Positions 1 to 11,510 of a DNA stretch of 64,000 bases are shown here, one piece after another; position 1 is the first letter of the stretch; each line of letters opens with the position of its first letter. The stretch is from Panopea generosa (Eukaryota > Mollusca > Bivalvia > Adapedonta > Hiatellidae): NCBI GenBank assembly GCA_029582155.1, contig CM055901.1, positions 41,937,616 through 42,001,615 on the forward strand. Direction: 5' to 3'. A model generated the notes under the pieces. The model was not told the origin of the DNA and made no database searches. It saw only the letters and a program-made list of their open reading frames with translations. A program made the position numbers and the translations under genes.

Positions 1-469
1 AGACTGGATTCTTAAAGGGGGATTTTATATCTGTAAGAGGCCAGCAGGGGCCCAAATAGGGATAAAATTGTGAATTTTCAAAAATCTTCTTTTCAAGAAT
101 CGACAGGTCAAGTTTGTTTCTATTTGGTTTAATGATTTCTATGAATAGGGGTTTCAAGTTTGTTCAAAGAAAGGGGCTAGGTTCCATTAGGTGTTCAGTA
201 AGGGAATTTTGATTTTTACATAGGAATACTATATTTGGGAATATAGGAAATTATGTTTTTCTCATTTATTTTAGGTATTATTTCAAACATTTTGATGTCT
301 GGGGCATTATTTAGTCATTACAGTTGAGATTGGGTGATTAAAGGGAATTTAAGTACACAGAAGGGTCAGCAGGGGCCCAAATAGGGATAAAATTGTGAAT
401 TTCTAAAAATCTTTTTCTCAGAAACAAATCAGCCAAATTTGTTTATATTTAAGTTTAGACTTATTTATT

Positions 470-996
470 CAATCTCATTAAAATCAGATCAACTTTAGCT
501 TCAATACTCTAGCACAGTAGATCTGATGGCCACACATAGAGGTCACCTCAGAATGACCTTTCACCAACTGATCAGATTCTTGAAAGTAGAAGTATATTTA
601 GCTATATTATGTGCGATTATCACACTATTATAATTTTAACGACGAAAACATCATTTGAAACGTAAATGATTTTCAGAAATATTAGAAAACAGGGAACGAT
701 ACCTGGGACACTTTTTATTTATACAACATAAGATGATCACTATGGCCGAATCCAGTTGCTCCTGTTTAAAACTCTCGATTTTAAACTTACTCAAAACATC
801 TTGTTAAACTGTATCTAACGATGCCATGTTGTAAATTTCAAGAAACTGCGAATGTAACTGATTAATCTGATTGACTGAATTGTTGTGAATATTAATCACA
901 TGAAAGGTCATCTGAGGTGACCGCCAAGTGCGTGGTCATCAGATCTACTGTGCGTAGAGTATTAAAGCTAAAGTTGATCTGATTTTAATGAGATTG
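470..996. mobile_element. Long-TIR DNA transposon derivative with 8-bp TSD
   Basis: The ends are inverted copies about 95 bp long (470-563 and 901-996), both beginning CAATCTCATTAAAATCAGAT when read inward. The direct flanks TTATTTAT at 461-468 and 997-1004 are an 8-bp target-site duplication (8 of 9 bases if a 9-bp site is assumed). The 337-bp interior codes for nothing. Long TIRs with an 8- or 9-bp duplication fit hAT-like or Mutator-like nonautonomous elements; the superfamily is an inference. It sits inside the surrounding dispersed repeat. Confidence 0.75.
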
Positions 997-1117
997 TTAT
1001 TTATCTTACTTCGATTGCAAAACAAGTTCTTACAACTTATACAAATCACACTCGAAGACTTCCCATACAAAGCATATGTGGAAAAAATGTCTTGCTCAAG
1101 GACATCACACATGGCCA

Positions 1118-1188
1118 TGGGGGAGGATCGAACCCATAACCCTCAAATCATGGGATTTGGTGTTCTACCACTGGACCACATGCTCTAC
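1118..1188 (-). mobile_element. tRNA-derived SINE head
   Basis: On the minus strand this reads like a tRNA: an A-box-like GTGGTCCAGTGGTAGAACAC and a B-box-like GGTTATGGGTTCGATCCTCC, about 35 bp apart. The acceptor ends do not pair, so it is a SINE head rather than a working tRNA. Similar heads lie at 4436-4506 and 20525-20602. Confidence 0.6.
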
Positions 1189-1777
1189 ATAATATTTTTG
1201 CAATAAATGGTGCCTATGAGTAGGGATTTTCACATTTCTTCAAATAAAGGAGTTAGTGTTCATTGGGACCAAGTAAAGGGACTTCAGATTTTACATAGGA
1301 ATACTATGTGAACACAGATAATTCTCAAAATTTGAAAAGAAGTCGCATTGAAATCAGGTGAGTGACTTAGGCCCACTTGGGTCTCTTGTTAAATATTGCA
1401 GGGGAAATTTTTTCTTACATTGGGGGAAGATATGTATGTTTTGCTAATGAATTGGGCAAAGTTTTGCCCCAAAAACCACCTAAACTGTATACACAATATT
1501 TAGTTGTTGTTTTCATTTGACTTATGACATGTGACATTATTTGTGTCAGATCAGCAGTTTTGTCCTTCATGTTATTTTTTTCATTAGAAAACCACATAAA
1601 TTAAACTGCCTGTATCACCCCTCAAATAATACAAACACTATAGTTTTATACCATGGCTGTTATATTATAATGCTAACACATTATATCATATATGTATACT
1701 AGCTGTCATAATTTGACACTTGCGTTGGTATGTAAATTTTGTGTCGGCTGTTATGAATAATTGTTTATATTTTACAG

Positions 1778-1918
1778 TTTAAGAAGGGTAAATAGGAAAT
1801 GATGTAGATTCTGTAGATTCTGTGGACATATTGGAGATGGTGATGATGACAATTGACAGGAAGACAGATGTACAGTAATTCATGTAGCCTGATCTACCAG
1901 ACAAGGAGACAATATAGG
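1778..1918 (+). other. Possible noncoding exon
   Basis: An acceptor-like TTTATATTTTACAG precedes this 141-bp stretch and a strong donor-like GTAAGTG follows it. All three frames have early stops, so it could only be untranslated. It could be a 5' leader exon of the plus-strand gene starting at 13891, but 12 kb separates them and only RNA evidence could link them. Confidence 0.2.
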
Positions 1919-2984
1919 GTAAGTGTTGATCTTTCATAACATTATTTCTCAATTAAATTACATGTAGTTGTATTGGTTACAGATAATATGTGATATATTT
2001 CCAAAGTACAGCCAAACTGCAGTCATTTTCTAAATAAACATGGGTCTGTTATCAATGGCAGATTTACTCTTTAAAAATAATGATGTAGCATCCCCCCTCC
2101 CCCCCCTAAAATCCCATATTTTATCAAAATTCACCATATTTCTACCTGTTCAGATTTTATGTGGCACCCCTAAATCCTGACCCCTCCTCCCCAAACTGAA
2201 ATCCTGGATCTGTCCCTGATTATAATGAAAAGAAACGGTAAATTTCACTCTATTGTCACTCAACATTTTGATTTTCCATCTTGTAGTAACAGAGGTATAT
2301 TATGCAACATATATATATATATATTATGATTCCAAATTTATCAGTTTGTAAAGAAAGCAAGCCTTTAGTGCTTTAGTGTTAGGGCATAACACACAGATAA
2401 ATATGACGGTTGTTGGATCGATGTCATACCCGGTGAGGAAATTATTTTAGGTTCTTGAACAAAGAACTTTATCTACTATTTAGAAACTGCACTAGTTCTA
2501 CAGGTTTCTCCATGACAGAGTGGTTTAAGGTACCATGTTAAAATCACTTGCCTGTAAAAGCTGATGAGTGTTGTTCTTACACAAATAAAACCCCAGTGTG
2601 TTTCCCAATCATTTCAGTCAGAACACCTAATCATTGTCCTTGGATCCACTAGGCAATTAATGCCGTCTTTAAAAACAAAAACTTGTTTGCCATGCTCCTA
2701 CATACTCACTCAAAATTACAGCTACTCAAACTTTTTTTATTGCCTTTCAAAGTGTTAAATTTTTTCATGATTTCTACCCATTTTTTTAATTGCCTATGCC
2801 AAATCAAAATCTGGCAAAAAAACCCTAGCTACTTACCTATCCCACATGAAAAATACTGGGTTGGAGACTCGGAGCACAGCTAACAAACATTTTTTATGGA
2901 TGGCCTAACTAGTTCTAAACACACCTTATCTCTGCATGTCACTGATTACTTCTGCCAACATATTTAGAGGTGGAAGACTCAAGG
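1919..2984. other. Intergenic, no gene seen
   Basis: AT-rich sequence with a short (AT)n run at 2309-2324 and C-rich tracts near 2090-2110. The 2755-2800 stretch (on the minus strand, a GGGTAGAAA phrase near T runs) resembles fragments at 23800-23870 and 24965-25025, so part of it is repetitive. Short ORFs here show no domain or splice context. Confidence 0.5.
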
Positions 2985-3460
2985 CCGTAAGCCACATAGC
3001 AGTATTTATAATATGATGAACAAGCTCATGAACTGGCCAAAAGAAATAATATATCAAGAGTTATGGCCCTTAAAACATCAAAAGTTGCATTATTTGACTT
3101 TGTGTTCACTCTAACACCTGCAGTTGACCTAACTCAGGCAGTCAATATCCAACCAGGAATCGATGTTGGTTCCAGTAACGCCATTTTCCTGAGACAAACT
3201 GACAATCTCTAAGTTAACACTACATTGTATTTACTTGGACAAACAACATCACATGACCAGTGAGCAGAGCGATAATTGTTCTCGTGTCAGGGTTATTTCG
3301 ATTCGATAATGTTTTGGACAGTCTAAATAATAATAAAAAAGGTCTAAAGTTATGACCCTTAAATTATCAAAAATCCCTTGGCACAGTCTTGTATACCAAA
3401 GGCGTTTATTTAGGGACATCATGACCTGCTTTTTATTCAGTTTATTTTACAGTTAACACC
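2985..3460. repeat. Diverged ~170-bp repeat modules
   Basis: Phrases such as CATGAACTGGCCAAA, AGTTATGGCCCTTAAAACAT and TTATTTGACTTTGTGTTCAC recur with changes through 5950-7035 and again at 40370-40500. No coding frame is maintained. Confidence 0.55.
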
Positions 3461-4110
3461 TTTTGTATGGTAATTAATATCAGGCTTAAGATTTAAGTTA
3501 TATAGTGGTGTCATGAAAAAGTAGTGCATATTTGTTCTTACTGGTATGATGTCAGTATTGGGTTAAAGGGCCAGACACTGCCATTATGTTTTATATATTA
3601 AGTACCAAGTATTAAAAAGATGTGTCTTGTATGGTAATCTTTGTACAAAGACACCCTGCAGGGGTGTAGGTTACCTAACACAGTCACATAGGTATAGATG
3701 GACAGACAATGGGCTGTAATTGCTGCATCCACCAAACCTGAATAGCCAGTTTTTCACCTAGAAAAAGATGATAAAGGTAACTTGATTTGATTATCACCAC
3801 AAATTAGATGTGATAGCATCTTTTGGAATAATTTATTGCAATTATAGACTCTTTAGTTGTCCCAGTTTTCCCCTTATGATGTAAATGTCTTTGAACATTT
3901 TGAAGTGTAAATGTTATAGCCAAGTTCATGCTGAAACAGGATTAACTTGCAGGATAATAAAAAAGTATGTTTTTGTTTAAAAACATTTTTGTAAAGAAAT
4001 GACATAATTATGCTGTGTTTTGATATTAGTAGGTGTAATTATTATTATTGTACACATATTATTTTACATCAACAACCTTTATACTGTGTTTGAGCATAAC
4101 TGGGTGTTTA
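3461..4110. other. Intergenic, nothing recognised
   Basis: About 650 bp of AT-rich sequence without a convincing ORF, splice pair, RNA gene or repeat boundary. Confidence 0.5.
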
Positions 4111-4320
4111 AACTTGTTATACCCCCCCCCCCCACTCCCCACCCCGCAATCGAAGTTTGAGAGGGGGCAATAGAAGTCACTGTGTCATTTGGTTGGCTGG
4201 TTGGCAATTTGAAGGGAGTACTACATCCACAGTTATCAGTGGACTGACATGAAACTTTGCACACATGGTCAACATCAAGTGTATAATGTGCATGACACAA
4301 ATTTTGTGATGCTTACTAAA
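4111..4320 (+). repeat. Fragment of C-headed dispersed repeat
   Basis: A run of 13 C at about 4122 is followed by a block with the phrase ATGAAACTTTGCACACATGG, a sentence type shared with the modular repeats at 6400-6430 and 14998-15640. It is noncoding on both strands. Confidence 0.4.
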
Positions 4321-4435
4321 TTTATTTTAGAGCCCTTGCATTTAATTTTCTTTTAGAGTGAACTGCTTTCACAGTTTTCAGGCAATTGTGGATGAAGTGT
4401 GGATGTTTGAAATGCAATGTAATTTTGTGATTCTG

Positions 4436-4506
4436 ACAGGCAAAGGATTGAACCTATGCTATTCCAATCCTGGGACCAGTGCTCTAACATTAAACCACAT
4501 GCTATT
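4436..4506 (-). mobile_element. tRNA-derived SINE head, diverged
   Basis: The minus strand reads TGTGGTTTAATGTTAGAGCA (A-box-like), then about 30 bp later ATAGGTTCAATCCTTTGCC (B-box-like). It is a diverged relative of the head at 1118-1188. It is not a functional tRNA because the stems are broken. Confidence 0.5.
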
Positions 4507-4689
4507 AAATTATGCCTATAGTTATTACTTTAAAAATATTTTTTTCTGTTCGTTTGTAACTTACTGAATTCATTCATCTGATAAAAGCTCATGTATACTT
4601 TTGTTATCCATAAAATAAAATTGTATAATAAAATATACCAAAGCAGTTAGACATCTGTGATTCAAAAATGAGGGGAAGTTATCCATGTC

Positions 4690-4900
4690 AGTCATTAAGT
4701 TTGTCTCAGAAATTTCTGCTCAGTAACTTAATTTTCCGTTAACATATTCCGATGAAATTTTGTGTAAAGTTTCTTACAGGAACAGAAAGCTTCAAATTGG
4801 TTTTAGGTCAAAATTATTGAGGTCACTGTAATCAAAATAGAAAAATGGTTTCTGCTCAATAACTTTAGGCTGTTGGAAGCTTTTTAATCATGCCTTTATA
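4690..4900 (+). repeat. Dispersed repeat shared with 14455-14620
   Basis: Both places carry TTTCTGCTCAGTAAC-like or matching text, ATGAAATTTTGTGTA, then AGGTTCCTAAC or its variant and a GAGGTCACTG phrase. No coding capacity is seen. Confidence 0.45.
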
Positions 4901-5487
4901 AACATAATTTTGGGCCAAGTTACCCCATTTGGTAGGATGTCTGTCATGATATAAAACTTGAAAATCTGCACAAAGGATAAAATGACAACCAAACAATATA
5001 TCATCGCCATGTTTTGATTTGATCATCGCTCATCTTCTACTCACCAATTAGCCTTGATTAGAACTAACTGTTATAACCTTTACCTCATGGTGGTTTAAAG
5101 GGCAGTTTAAGTGATTGATTCATGTCAGCATTGAGTATCAACAGTTTGTAATAATCCAAGTGATTCAATAAATGCTAAAACGCGCCAAACACAGAAGCCA
5201 TATGCAAACTTTGTTATTATCAAGTGATCATGTGATCAAACAACCAAGCGGTTGACAGGTATAAATATACTGTGGGTATTTTATCACATTATAAACTTAT
5301 TTTCATTATTTTAGTGTTGTAAATACTCTTGATATCTAATCTTGTTTAATATTTTAATACTAATAACGTTGAGTTAAAATTGAAGCGCAATTTTTTTTAT
5401 ATAGACACCATTTTTTTACTTCTGGGTTAAACGGAAATGGCTGCCAAATTTAGTTTTATCAAAACACCAAAACATTTTCTTTTCTAT

Positions 5488-5691
5488 TTAGACAAAGTCC
5501 AAGGAGAGCTTTTGCCATGACCCCGGTGGAGGCGCCATCAGGGGTGTTAGAGCTTTGACGGCTGCGTCGTCTGTAGACACCCAGGTTAAACTTTTGCGTT
5601 TAAGTTTAACAATAGCCCTTTTTGGACTTAGACACTCAGAGGCGAGCTTTGCTGTCTTCTGACAACTCTTGTTTTTATCAATTTTATACAT
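5488..5691 (+). repeat. Dispersed repeat, copy 1 of 2
   Basis: It aligns with 6297-6545: both start near ACAAAGTCCAAG(G/A)AGAGC, share GCGTCGTCTGTAGACACCCA, and end GAGGCGAGCTTTG followed by CTTCTGA and ACTCTTGTT. Short ORFs on either strand are shadows of this repeat. Confidence 0.6.
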
Positions 5692-5824
5692 ATCTAAGTG
5701 TATCTGTTGTAACCAAAAACGCTTTGTATCCCATTACAATGCAAACAATACCATTCACTTAGAGTCGGACAGCACAATAGGTGTGAATAAACAACATCGA
5801 TTTTTTTCAAGGTAATTTTCTCTA

Positions 5825-5900
5825 TAACACAGTTCGCGTATAACGCGTTTTCATTTTGTGGACCCCAAGATCCACGTTATAATGGGACCCGAGTGTAATT
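5825..5900. mobile_element. pogo/Tigger-like terminal fragment
   Basis: CACAGTTCGCGTATAACGCG and the following CACGTTATAATGGGACCCGA resemble the termini of TA-target pogo/Tigger-type elements, like the better copy at 10547-11457. Only one end is recognisable. Confidence 0.3.
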
Positions 5901-5949
5901 AAAAGGCAGGGAGCTTTGAAATTTGTGCATACATTGGGTTGTAGCCCTG

Positions 5950-7035
5950 TACCGAGTATAGCACATGGGTTAAATTTGGTCTTGCCCTAATAACTAAGAA
6001 CTTAGAATATCTGCACAGTAGTAGTATAACTGTAATATCTCGTACAAGCTCTTGAACTGGCCAAATCAGAGCTATGGCCCTTGAGACATCAAAAAATGAA
6101 CTATTCCACCACCCGCATTTTTCATTTGATTCTCAACAGACTTACACAGTAGTTATATAACTATAATATCTCAGACAACTTCTTGAACAGGCCAAATCAG
6201 ATTATTAATGTCAGAGTTATGGCCTTTGAAAAATTAAAAATTGCAATATTTGACCGTGTGTGCACTCTAGCACCCACATTTCTAGCTTGCGGTACAAAGT
6301 CCAAGAAGAGCTATTGTCATGACACTGGCGTCATCGGCGTCGTCTGTAGACACCCAGACACTTTTGCATTTAAGTTTAAGATATCTATGCATCCACTCAT
6401 TGGATGTGAATGAAACTTTGCATGTGTGTTCACCATCATCAATGGAACACACAAAGACAAGAACCATAACTCTGGATTGTATTTTGGCACAGTTATGGCC
6501 CTTTTTGGACACCCAGAGGCGAGCTTTGTTGGTCTTCTGAAAACTCTTGTTATTTGATCCTCACCAAACTTGCACAGTTGTTATATAATGATAATATCTT
6601 GGACAAGTTCTTGAACTGGCAAAATTGGATTATTATTGTCAGAGTAATGGCCCTTGAAACATTAAAAATGCACTATTTGACTGTGTGTGCACTTTAGCAA
6701 CCATGTTTTTAATTTGATTCTCACCAAACTTATACAGTTGTTATATAACTATAATATCTCGGATAAGTTCTTGAACTGGCCAAGTCGGGTAATTAATGTC
6801 AAAGTCATCACAAAATGCATTATTTAACCTTGTGTGCATTCTAGTACTCGCAACTTTCACTTAATGTCAACCAAACTTACATTGTAGTTATATAACCATA
6901 ATATCTTGGACAAGTGTTTGAACTTTTTGAAAAATTGCATTATATGAATTTATGTACACTCTAGCACCTGCAAAAATTTGGCATTGTCTCCTCTGCCACA
7001 GGTGAGCGATTTAGGGCCAATCTGGCCCTCTTGTT
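5950..7035 (+). mobile_element. Modular repeat with terminal hairpin
   Basis: There are four to six diverged modules of about 170 bp, with phrases like TTGAACTGGCCAAATCAGA, ATGGCCCTTGA and CTCACCAAACTT. The array ends at 6999-7035 with CAGGTGAGCGATTTAGGGCC, then AATC and TGGCCCTCTTGTT. AGGGCCA and TGGCCCT pair as a 7-bp stem. The 6297-6545 block is a copy of 5488-5691 embedded between modules. It is noncoding. Confidence 0.6.
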
Positions 7036-7076
7036 CAATTTATGAGGATTAAAATTGTTTAACATACTTTTTTAAC

Positions 7077-7420
7077 ACAAGAGGCACATATGGGCCTAAG
7101 ACACTCACCTGAGCAAAAAGATAACTTTTGTCATTTTATATTTTCTCATAGCATTTCTTATTAAAACAGCAAGCTCTGGGCCCCATTGGAACCTAGTTTC
7201 TTTATTAATATAAAAAAAAGAAGAAAATTCTACTGATAGGGATCACTGTTACCAAATATGAACAAATTTGACCTGTTGATGCTTGAGAGTATATTTTTTG
7301 AAAATTCACAATTTTATTGATTATTAGATCCCTTCTGATCCCTTATAGATATTTAATCCCCTTCAAAGAACTTGGTCTCAACTGTTATTGTAATGAGACT
7401 TAATACCTAAAATAAGAAGA
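7077..7420 (-). mobile_element. Reverse copy of the 1-1390 repeat
   Basis: It opens ACAAGAGGCACATATGGGCC followed by CTCACCTG, the reverse complement of the hairpin terminus. Read on the minus strand, it continues with the same order of phrases as 1-170 (an AAAATTGTGAATTTTCAAAA block and a CAGGTCAAATTTGTT block). It lies 42 bp from the right end of the 5950-7035 repeat, so two related termini meet tail to tail. Confidence 0.6.
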
Positions 7421-8249
7421 TAACTGAGTTTAGTATCTATGTTTTGTGCATAATAACATAATAATTTTATTTTACAAAGATTTCGGATTTGATTTTTTAT
7501 TTTTTTTATGCCACCAATCCAACTGTTTAAAAAATCGTAATACCAAAGTGTTTAATATGTCGCCTATCTGGAATAAAAACTTATTTGTCCAGCGCAATCC
7601 TTCAATGGACTTTATTTACATAATGCCCACCATGAGAATTTCCTATGAGGGTTTTCACATGCATGTATCTACCTGAATATAGAGTCAATTGACAGGTATG
7701 AGCCCATTTTTTATCTACAACAAACATCTTAAAATATAATTCTGCAGTTTTTATTGAAGGGTTCAAGCTCTTTAATTTGATCAAATAATAGCATTAGATC
7801 AGATTGTATAGACTTTGATATCTAAAATATTGACAAAACGTAATGTCTTTGATCAGTGAGACAAACCATTCTTACGTCTGTGCTTTTCCTCTTAGTAAAA
7901 TATTCAAGAGAATCACCACAGGTCTGTTATTACTGCAGCAGTAATATTTTTAAATAAGATAAAAATAGAAGAGAGGTGGTAGTTATACTTATTCTTGTTT
8001 CATACTTACAATGTGTAACCTATGTGAACTGCCTGGTTGTAAAAGCTGATGAACGTTTATGCCTAATAAAGAATTGAATTGAACATACAGATATATTATT
8101 GTATATCTCTAGCAGAAGTTAGTGAAATTATTTTCCCTACCACATATCAGTATCAATCAATCATTCTGTCAGTCATTATTAATTTGAATCTGGTCTTCTG
8201 TAACAATATTTTGTCATTTCATTTGTTGTTTGCTTCATAATTCTTCCAT
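7421..8249. other. Intergenic, no gene seen
   Basis: AT-rich DNA without a supported gene. Several 60-76 codon ORFs occur on both strands, but none has splice context or a recognisable motif. Confidence 0.5.
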
Positions 8250-8440
8250 TAGAAGGGAATTCGCGGTGAGGAGGGGGTCACACTGTGACACGTGCCGCAC
8301 GGTTGTTCCACATGACAAGCACCCGACACCCCTACAAACACGTGACGAGCAACGGGCATATCGACGCCGGCACTCGTACACATGTGGGCCATTTTAAGTA
8401 TATATCCGGACTCGTGTGTGCCAAAGACAACAAGAGAAGA
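8250..8440. promoter_or_regulatory. CpG- and E-box-rich patch
   Basis: This is a clear GC and CpG peak in AT-rich surroundings. It contains two CACGTG E-boxes (in ACACGTGCCG at about 8289 and ACACGTGACG at about 8339) and CGACGCCGGC. In largely CpG-depleted DNA such a patch can mark a promoter or an unmethylated exon. Overlapping ORFs (plus 8285-8473, minus 8249-8464) show no recognisable protein, so I do not call a gene. Confidence 0.3.
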
Positions 8441-8569
8441 GACTTTAACCTTCACTTTATCCAAATATCATAACTGATATTTATTACTACAATAGAAACA
8501 GGAGACGCCACATTTAACACAGGTGATAAATGTCTCCCAGACACATGGTATTCACGGGAAGTATCACTG

Positions 8570-8620
8570 GTGTATATTATCAGTTTCTGACACCACCCTT
8601 ATTTGGGAAATAATATACAC
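8570..8620. repeat. 11-bp perfect inverted repeat
   Basis: GTGTATATTAT (8570-8580) and ATAATATACAC (8610-8620) are perfect reverse complements separated by 29 bp. It could form a small hairpin or be a diverged element end. No function is evident. Confidence 0.5.
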
Positions 8621-9855
8621 TACTTCTCATCATAATCATCATCATAATCATCAATACCACATGCCTCTCAGGATAGACAAGTAGCTGATCCATAGTTAGC
8701 TCCCCAATCAGACCTACAGTTGCCATTTAACCAACCTACACACAAAGTACCTGGACCCGTATTCCACCTGTGGTTACCATGACAACCAATGCATTCCGAC
8801 ATGTACAATACCATTTGACCTCATACTTCACGAAACACTTTCCGATTTGAACACTGGAGTCAACGCGAACTCACGTGTGACTCACATGATACAGACTATG
8901 CGTCGCCCATATAGAAATTAAATTACAGAATCACTCGGACAAGTGCAATTGCATTATTACACAAAAACAGACTCCAGCGAACATGTAGACAAAGTGATCT
9001 CATTTTGATCTTCACTTTAGCTGATAAATGAGCATGAATGAATCGACGAGTTTACAAACTGACCAAATAAAAACACAATAGAAGTTTTCTTTTTATAAAT
9101 AAACAATTTCATAATTTACTAAAAGACAAAGATGATCTGCATGCGATTCATATCAAGACAAGGTCAGCATATATTATCATGCGATTACTTCATCTCATTT
9201 CCTTTTGAGGACACCTCTAATGATTAATTCTAACGGGGGAACAACTCTTTATAAAAGGGGGAACAAAGACTAAATTTGACACAAGGATATCAATTTACAT
9301 ATTTAATTAAACAATAAAAGTAATAATGAACAATCACAGTGTATACATAAATTCTTAAATAACAACAACCAGATTTCAGCTCTATAAACCAACCATACTG
9401 CATCTTAATTATGTGGTTTACTTTTAAACCATAACTTTTGGTGTTACGGGCTTATAGCAATAAAGTACATGTATAGTATTAAAAAATGATTGAACGTACA
9501 TGTATTTTATAATCAAATAAATAGACCTAATATCAATTAACAAGTCTAAATAGTTGTTGTGCGGTCGGCTATTACATAAATATGTGTACAAGGGTGGAAT
9601 GAATGACAGTTTCAGTTATTCTAACAATTTTCCTGAATGAAATCAACACGAGTTACCGGTAAACATGTTTGTATAAATGTGAGATAAAAAAAAAGTTCCC
9701 TACTGGTATCATTAAAGGGCAAAAACATTAATTAACATGAAAGAAATATGACACTAAGTTGTCAAATATTATTCTGATTATATGCGGACTACCACAGACA
9801 TAAGTCTACAAAAAAGAGGGGGCATCTTTCCATGAGAACATATTTTTGCGTGTTA
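8621..9855. other. Intergenic, nothing recognised
   Basis: It has an ATC-rich run near 8630-8652 and otherwise AT-rich sequence with no supported ORF, RNA gene or repeat boundary. Confidence 0.5.
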
Positions 9856-9859
9856 GAAT

Positions 9860-10145
9860 CAAGGAGATTGAACCAGGCGGGGATAGGAACTGACCAACCC
9901 TGTATGAAACTAGACAGACGCGCTACCATCTGAACTAACTGGGCCCGGCTGAAGACGTTGTACCTACTTAAACATTAATACCATGCCTAACCCACATCGG
10001 TTACAGCCAACTACCATAACTGCCCCCCCCAAAAATGACAAATAGACCCACCAAGACAGTATGACCCTATGCTGTCGAGTTATAGACTCGAGTATTAAAC
10101 ATCTTTAAATTGTAATATGAAAGTTAGACATTATCTTATTTAACT
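9860..10145 (-). mobile_element. SINE-like unit, copy 1
   Basis: The minus strand of 9866-9952 reads like a tRNA: AGTTAGTTCAGATGGTAGCG (A box), then a B-box-like segment ending CCCCGCCTGGTTCAATC. The sequence to its right (TTGTACCTACTT, AGCCAACTACCATAACTG, TTGTAATATGAAAGTTAGAC) recurs in the next unit, so the pair is a direct duplication about 300 bp apart. Confidence 0.55.
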
Positions 10146-10164
10146 GTGAAAGAAATCTGCAGAG

Positions 10165-10440
10165 GTATCTCTATAACCAGGCGGGGAATCGAACTTACGA
10201 CTCCTGGACTCATGTCAGAAGCGCTTCTGAACTAACCAGTCCCGGCCACAGGTGCTGCACCTACTCTGATATTAACACTTACTCCATGATAACCTACATA
10301 ACCGATAGCCAACTACCACAAAAAATGTCTCCAAAAAAAAAAAAATTGACTGAAGGTAGCTTGACCCGAGGCTGTATAAGGCGAACCCTAGAACAATATA
10401 CACGGCTTAATTGTAATATAAGAGTTAGACTTAAACACAG
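10165..10440 (-). mobile_element. SINE-like unit, copy 2
   Basis: The minus strand has GGTTAGTTCAGAAGCGCTTC (A box) and GTCGTAAGTTCGATTCCCCG (B box), better preserved than in copy 1. The right part repeats the copy 1 phrases (TGCACCTACT, AGCCAACTACCA, TTGTAATATAAGAGTTAGAC). The A13 run at 10333 and the flanking ORFs are incidental. Confidence 0.6.
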
Positions 10441-10546
10441 AAAAAGAAGCCACATCATTAAGATGTTACACTTGTTCATGTACAACATTAACATACTAAA
10501 TATATTTCAAGGGATACCGCACCATCTCAGGTGTCACATTCGTATA

Positions 10547-11457
10547 CAGTCGAAACTCGTTATTTCGAATTCCGTGGGACCGTAAAAATAATTCGAAATA
10601 TCCGAAGTTCGATTTATCAGGAGTGTATTTTTGTTCAACTTTTTACCGTTACCTCACCCACTTCATAAATCGTTGAAAATATACTTGTAGTACATATAAA
10701 TACCTCTATTTGTTTTTGTTTTTTTCTTCAATATACATGTAACACGTTGTCATTATATTTACACATGATATAAACTTTGTTTATATTGATGTGTACTGTG
10801 GATTTATCTTAAGTTGTGGTAAAATCTACTGTTTACATGCGTTTTTTTCTTCTATACAAACGTATGTTGTGCGTTGTTATCCGTGTGTAGGCGAATTATC
10901 TATTTGCACAGTGCATGAACATTGTATATTTTTCAGTGTGATTTAATAGATAAACAAAATATACTTTTAATTTTATACTTTACATGAAAATCAAATAAAT
11001 AGAATAGGCAACTGAAATATAAACACAGGTTATATACAATCAATGGTTACTACAATTTTACAAATAAAAAATAAGACGAAAAATAGCACATGTCAAAAAC
11101 GTCTTCTAACACTTCGGCATTGTTTGTTTAATTAGCGTGTGTATCGCTCGTGTTTGTACCATAACAATTTGAAGCGATAAATTACAGGTATGGGATCAAC
11201 AATTATCACCTTTGACGGTTTCCCTTTCATCTTCACGCGGTGATAAGAATTCGAAATAACGAGTGAGAAATCAATAGATTTTAGGATGGAGGGACCGAAA
11301 AACAGATTTGAAATGGTGAATAATTCGAATTACTGGAATTTGATATAACAGGAGTTAATAAATATAGAAATAGAAGGGGAAAAAACGGGACCGAACTTTA
11401 AATTTGAGATAACCGGTAATTCAAAATATCAGAGTTCGAGTTGGTGAGTATCAACTG
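10547..11457. mobile_element. pogo/Tigger-like MITE with TA duplication
   Basis: The left end is CAGTCGAAACTCGTTATTTC. The right end, read inward on the minus strand, is CAGTTGATACTCACCAACTC. Both are followed by TTCGAA-type blocks and flanked by TA (10545-10546 and 11458-11459). CAG termini, a TA target and short diverged TIRs are characteristic of pogo/Tigger-type Tc1/mariner relatives. The 911-bp interior has no transposase frame, so it is nonautonomous. The internal block 11247-11400 repeats TTCGAA/CCG phrases seen near the ends. Confidence 0.7.
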
Positions 11458-11510
11458 TATTAACAAAAGCATGTTAAAGCATTACACGGGTTTATAAACA
11501 GGCCCACCAT

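Larger units (their letters stand above)
1..1390 (+). mobile_element. Dispersed noncoding repeat, 5' end outside window
   Basis: The phrase around 42-80 (GGCCAGCAGGGGCCCAAATA, then an AT-rich stretch) recurs at 365-403. A reverse-complement relative lies at 7077-7420 and a plus-strand relative at 37180-37767. The right end (1355-1390) is CAGGTGAGTGACTTAGGCCC followed by a short loop, GGGTCT and CTTGTT; the same terminus closes unrelated interiors at 6999-7035 and 33038-33074. There is no coding potential. It is interrupted by the TIR element at 470-996 and carries a tRNA-like segment at 1118-1188. The mobile-element class is inferred. Confidence 0.6.

Noticed and set aside
2821..2880. Minus-strand exon ending at a GTAAGT donor near 2834
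   Set aside because: Part of a dispersed repeat vocabulary also seen near 23800 and 24980; two frames are open by chance over about 40 bp and no partner exon was found.
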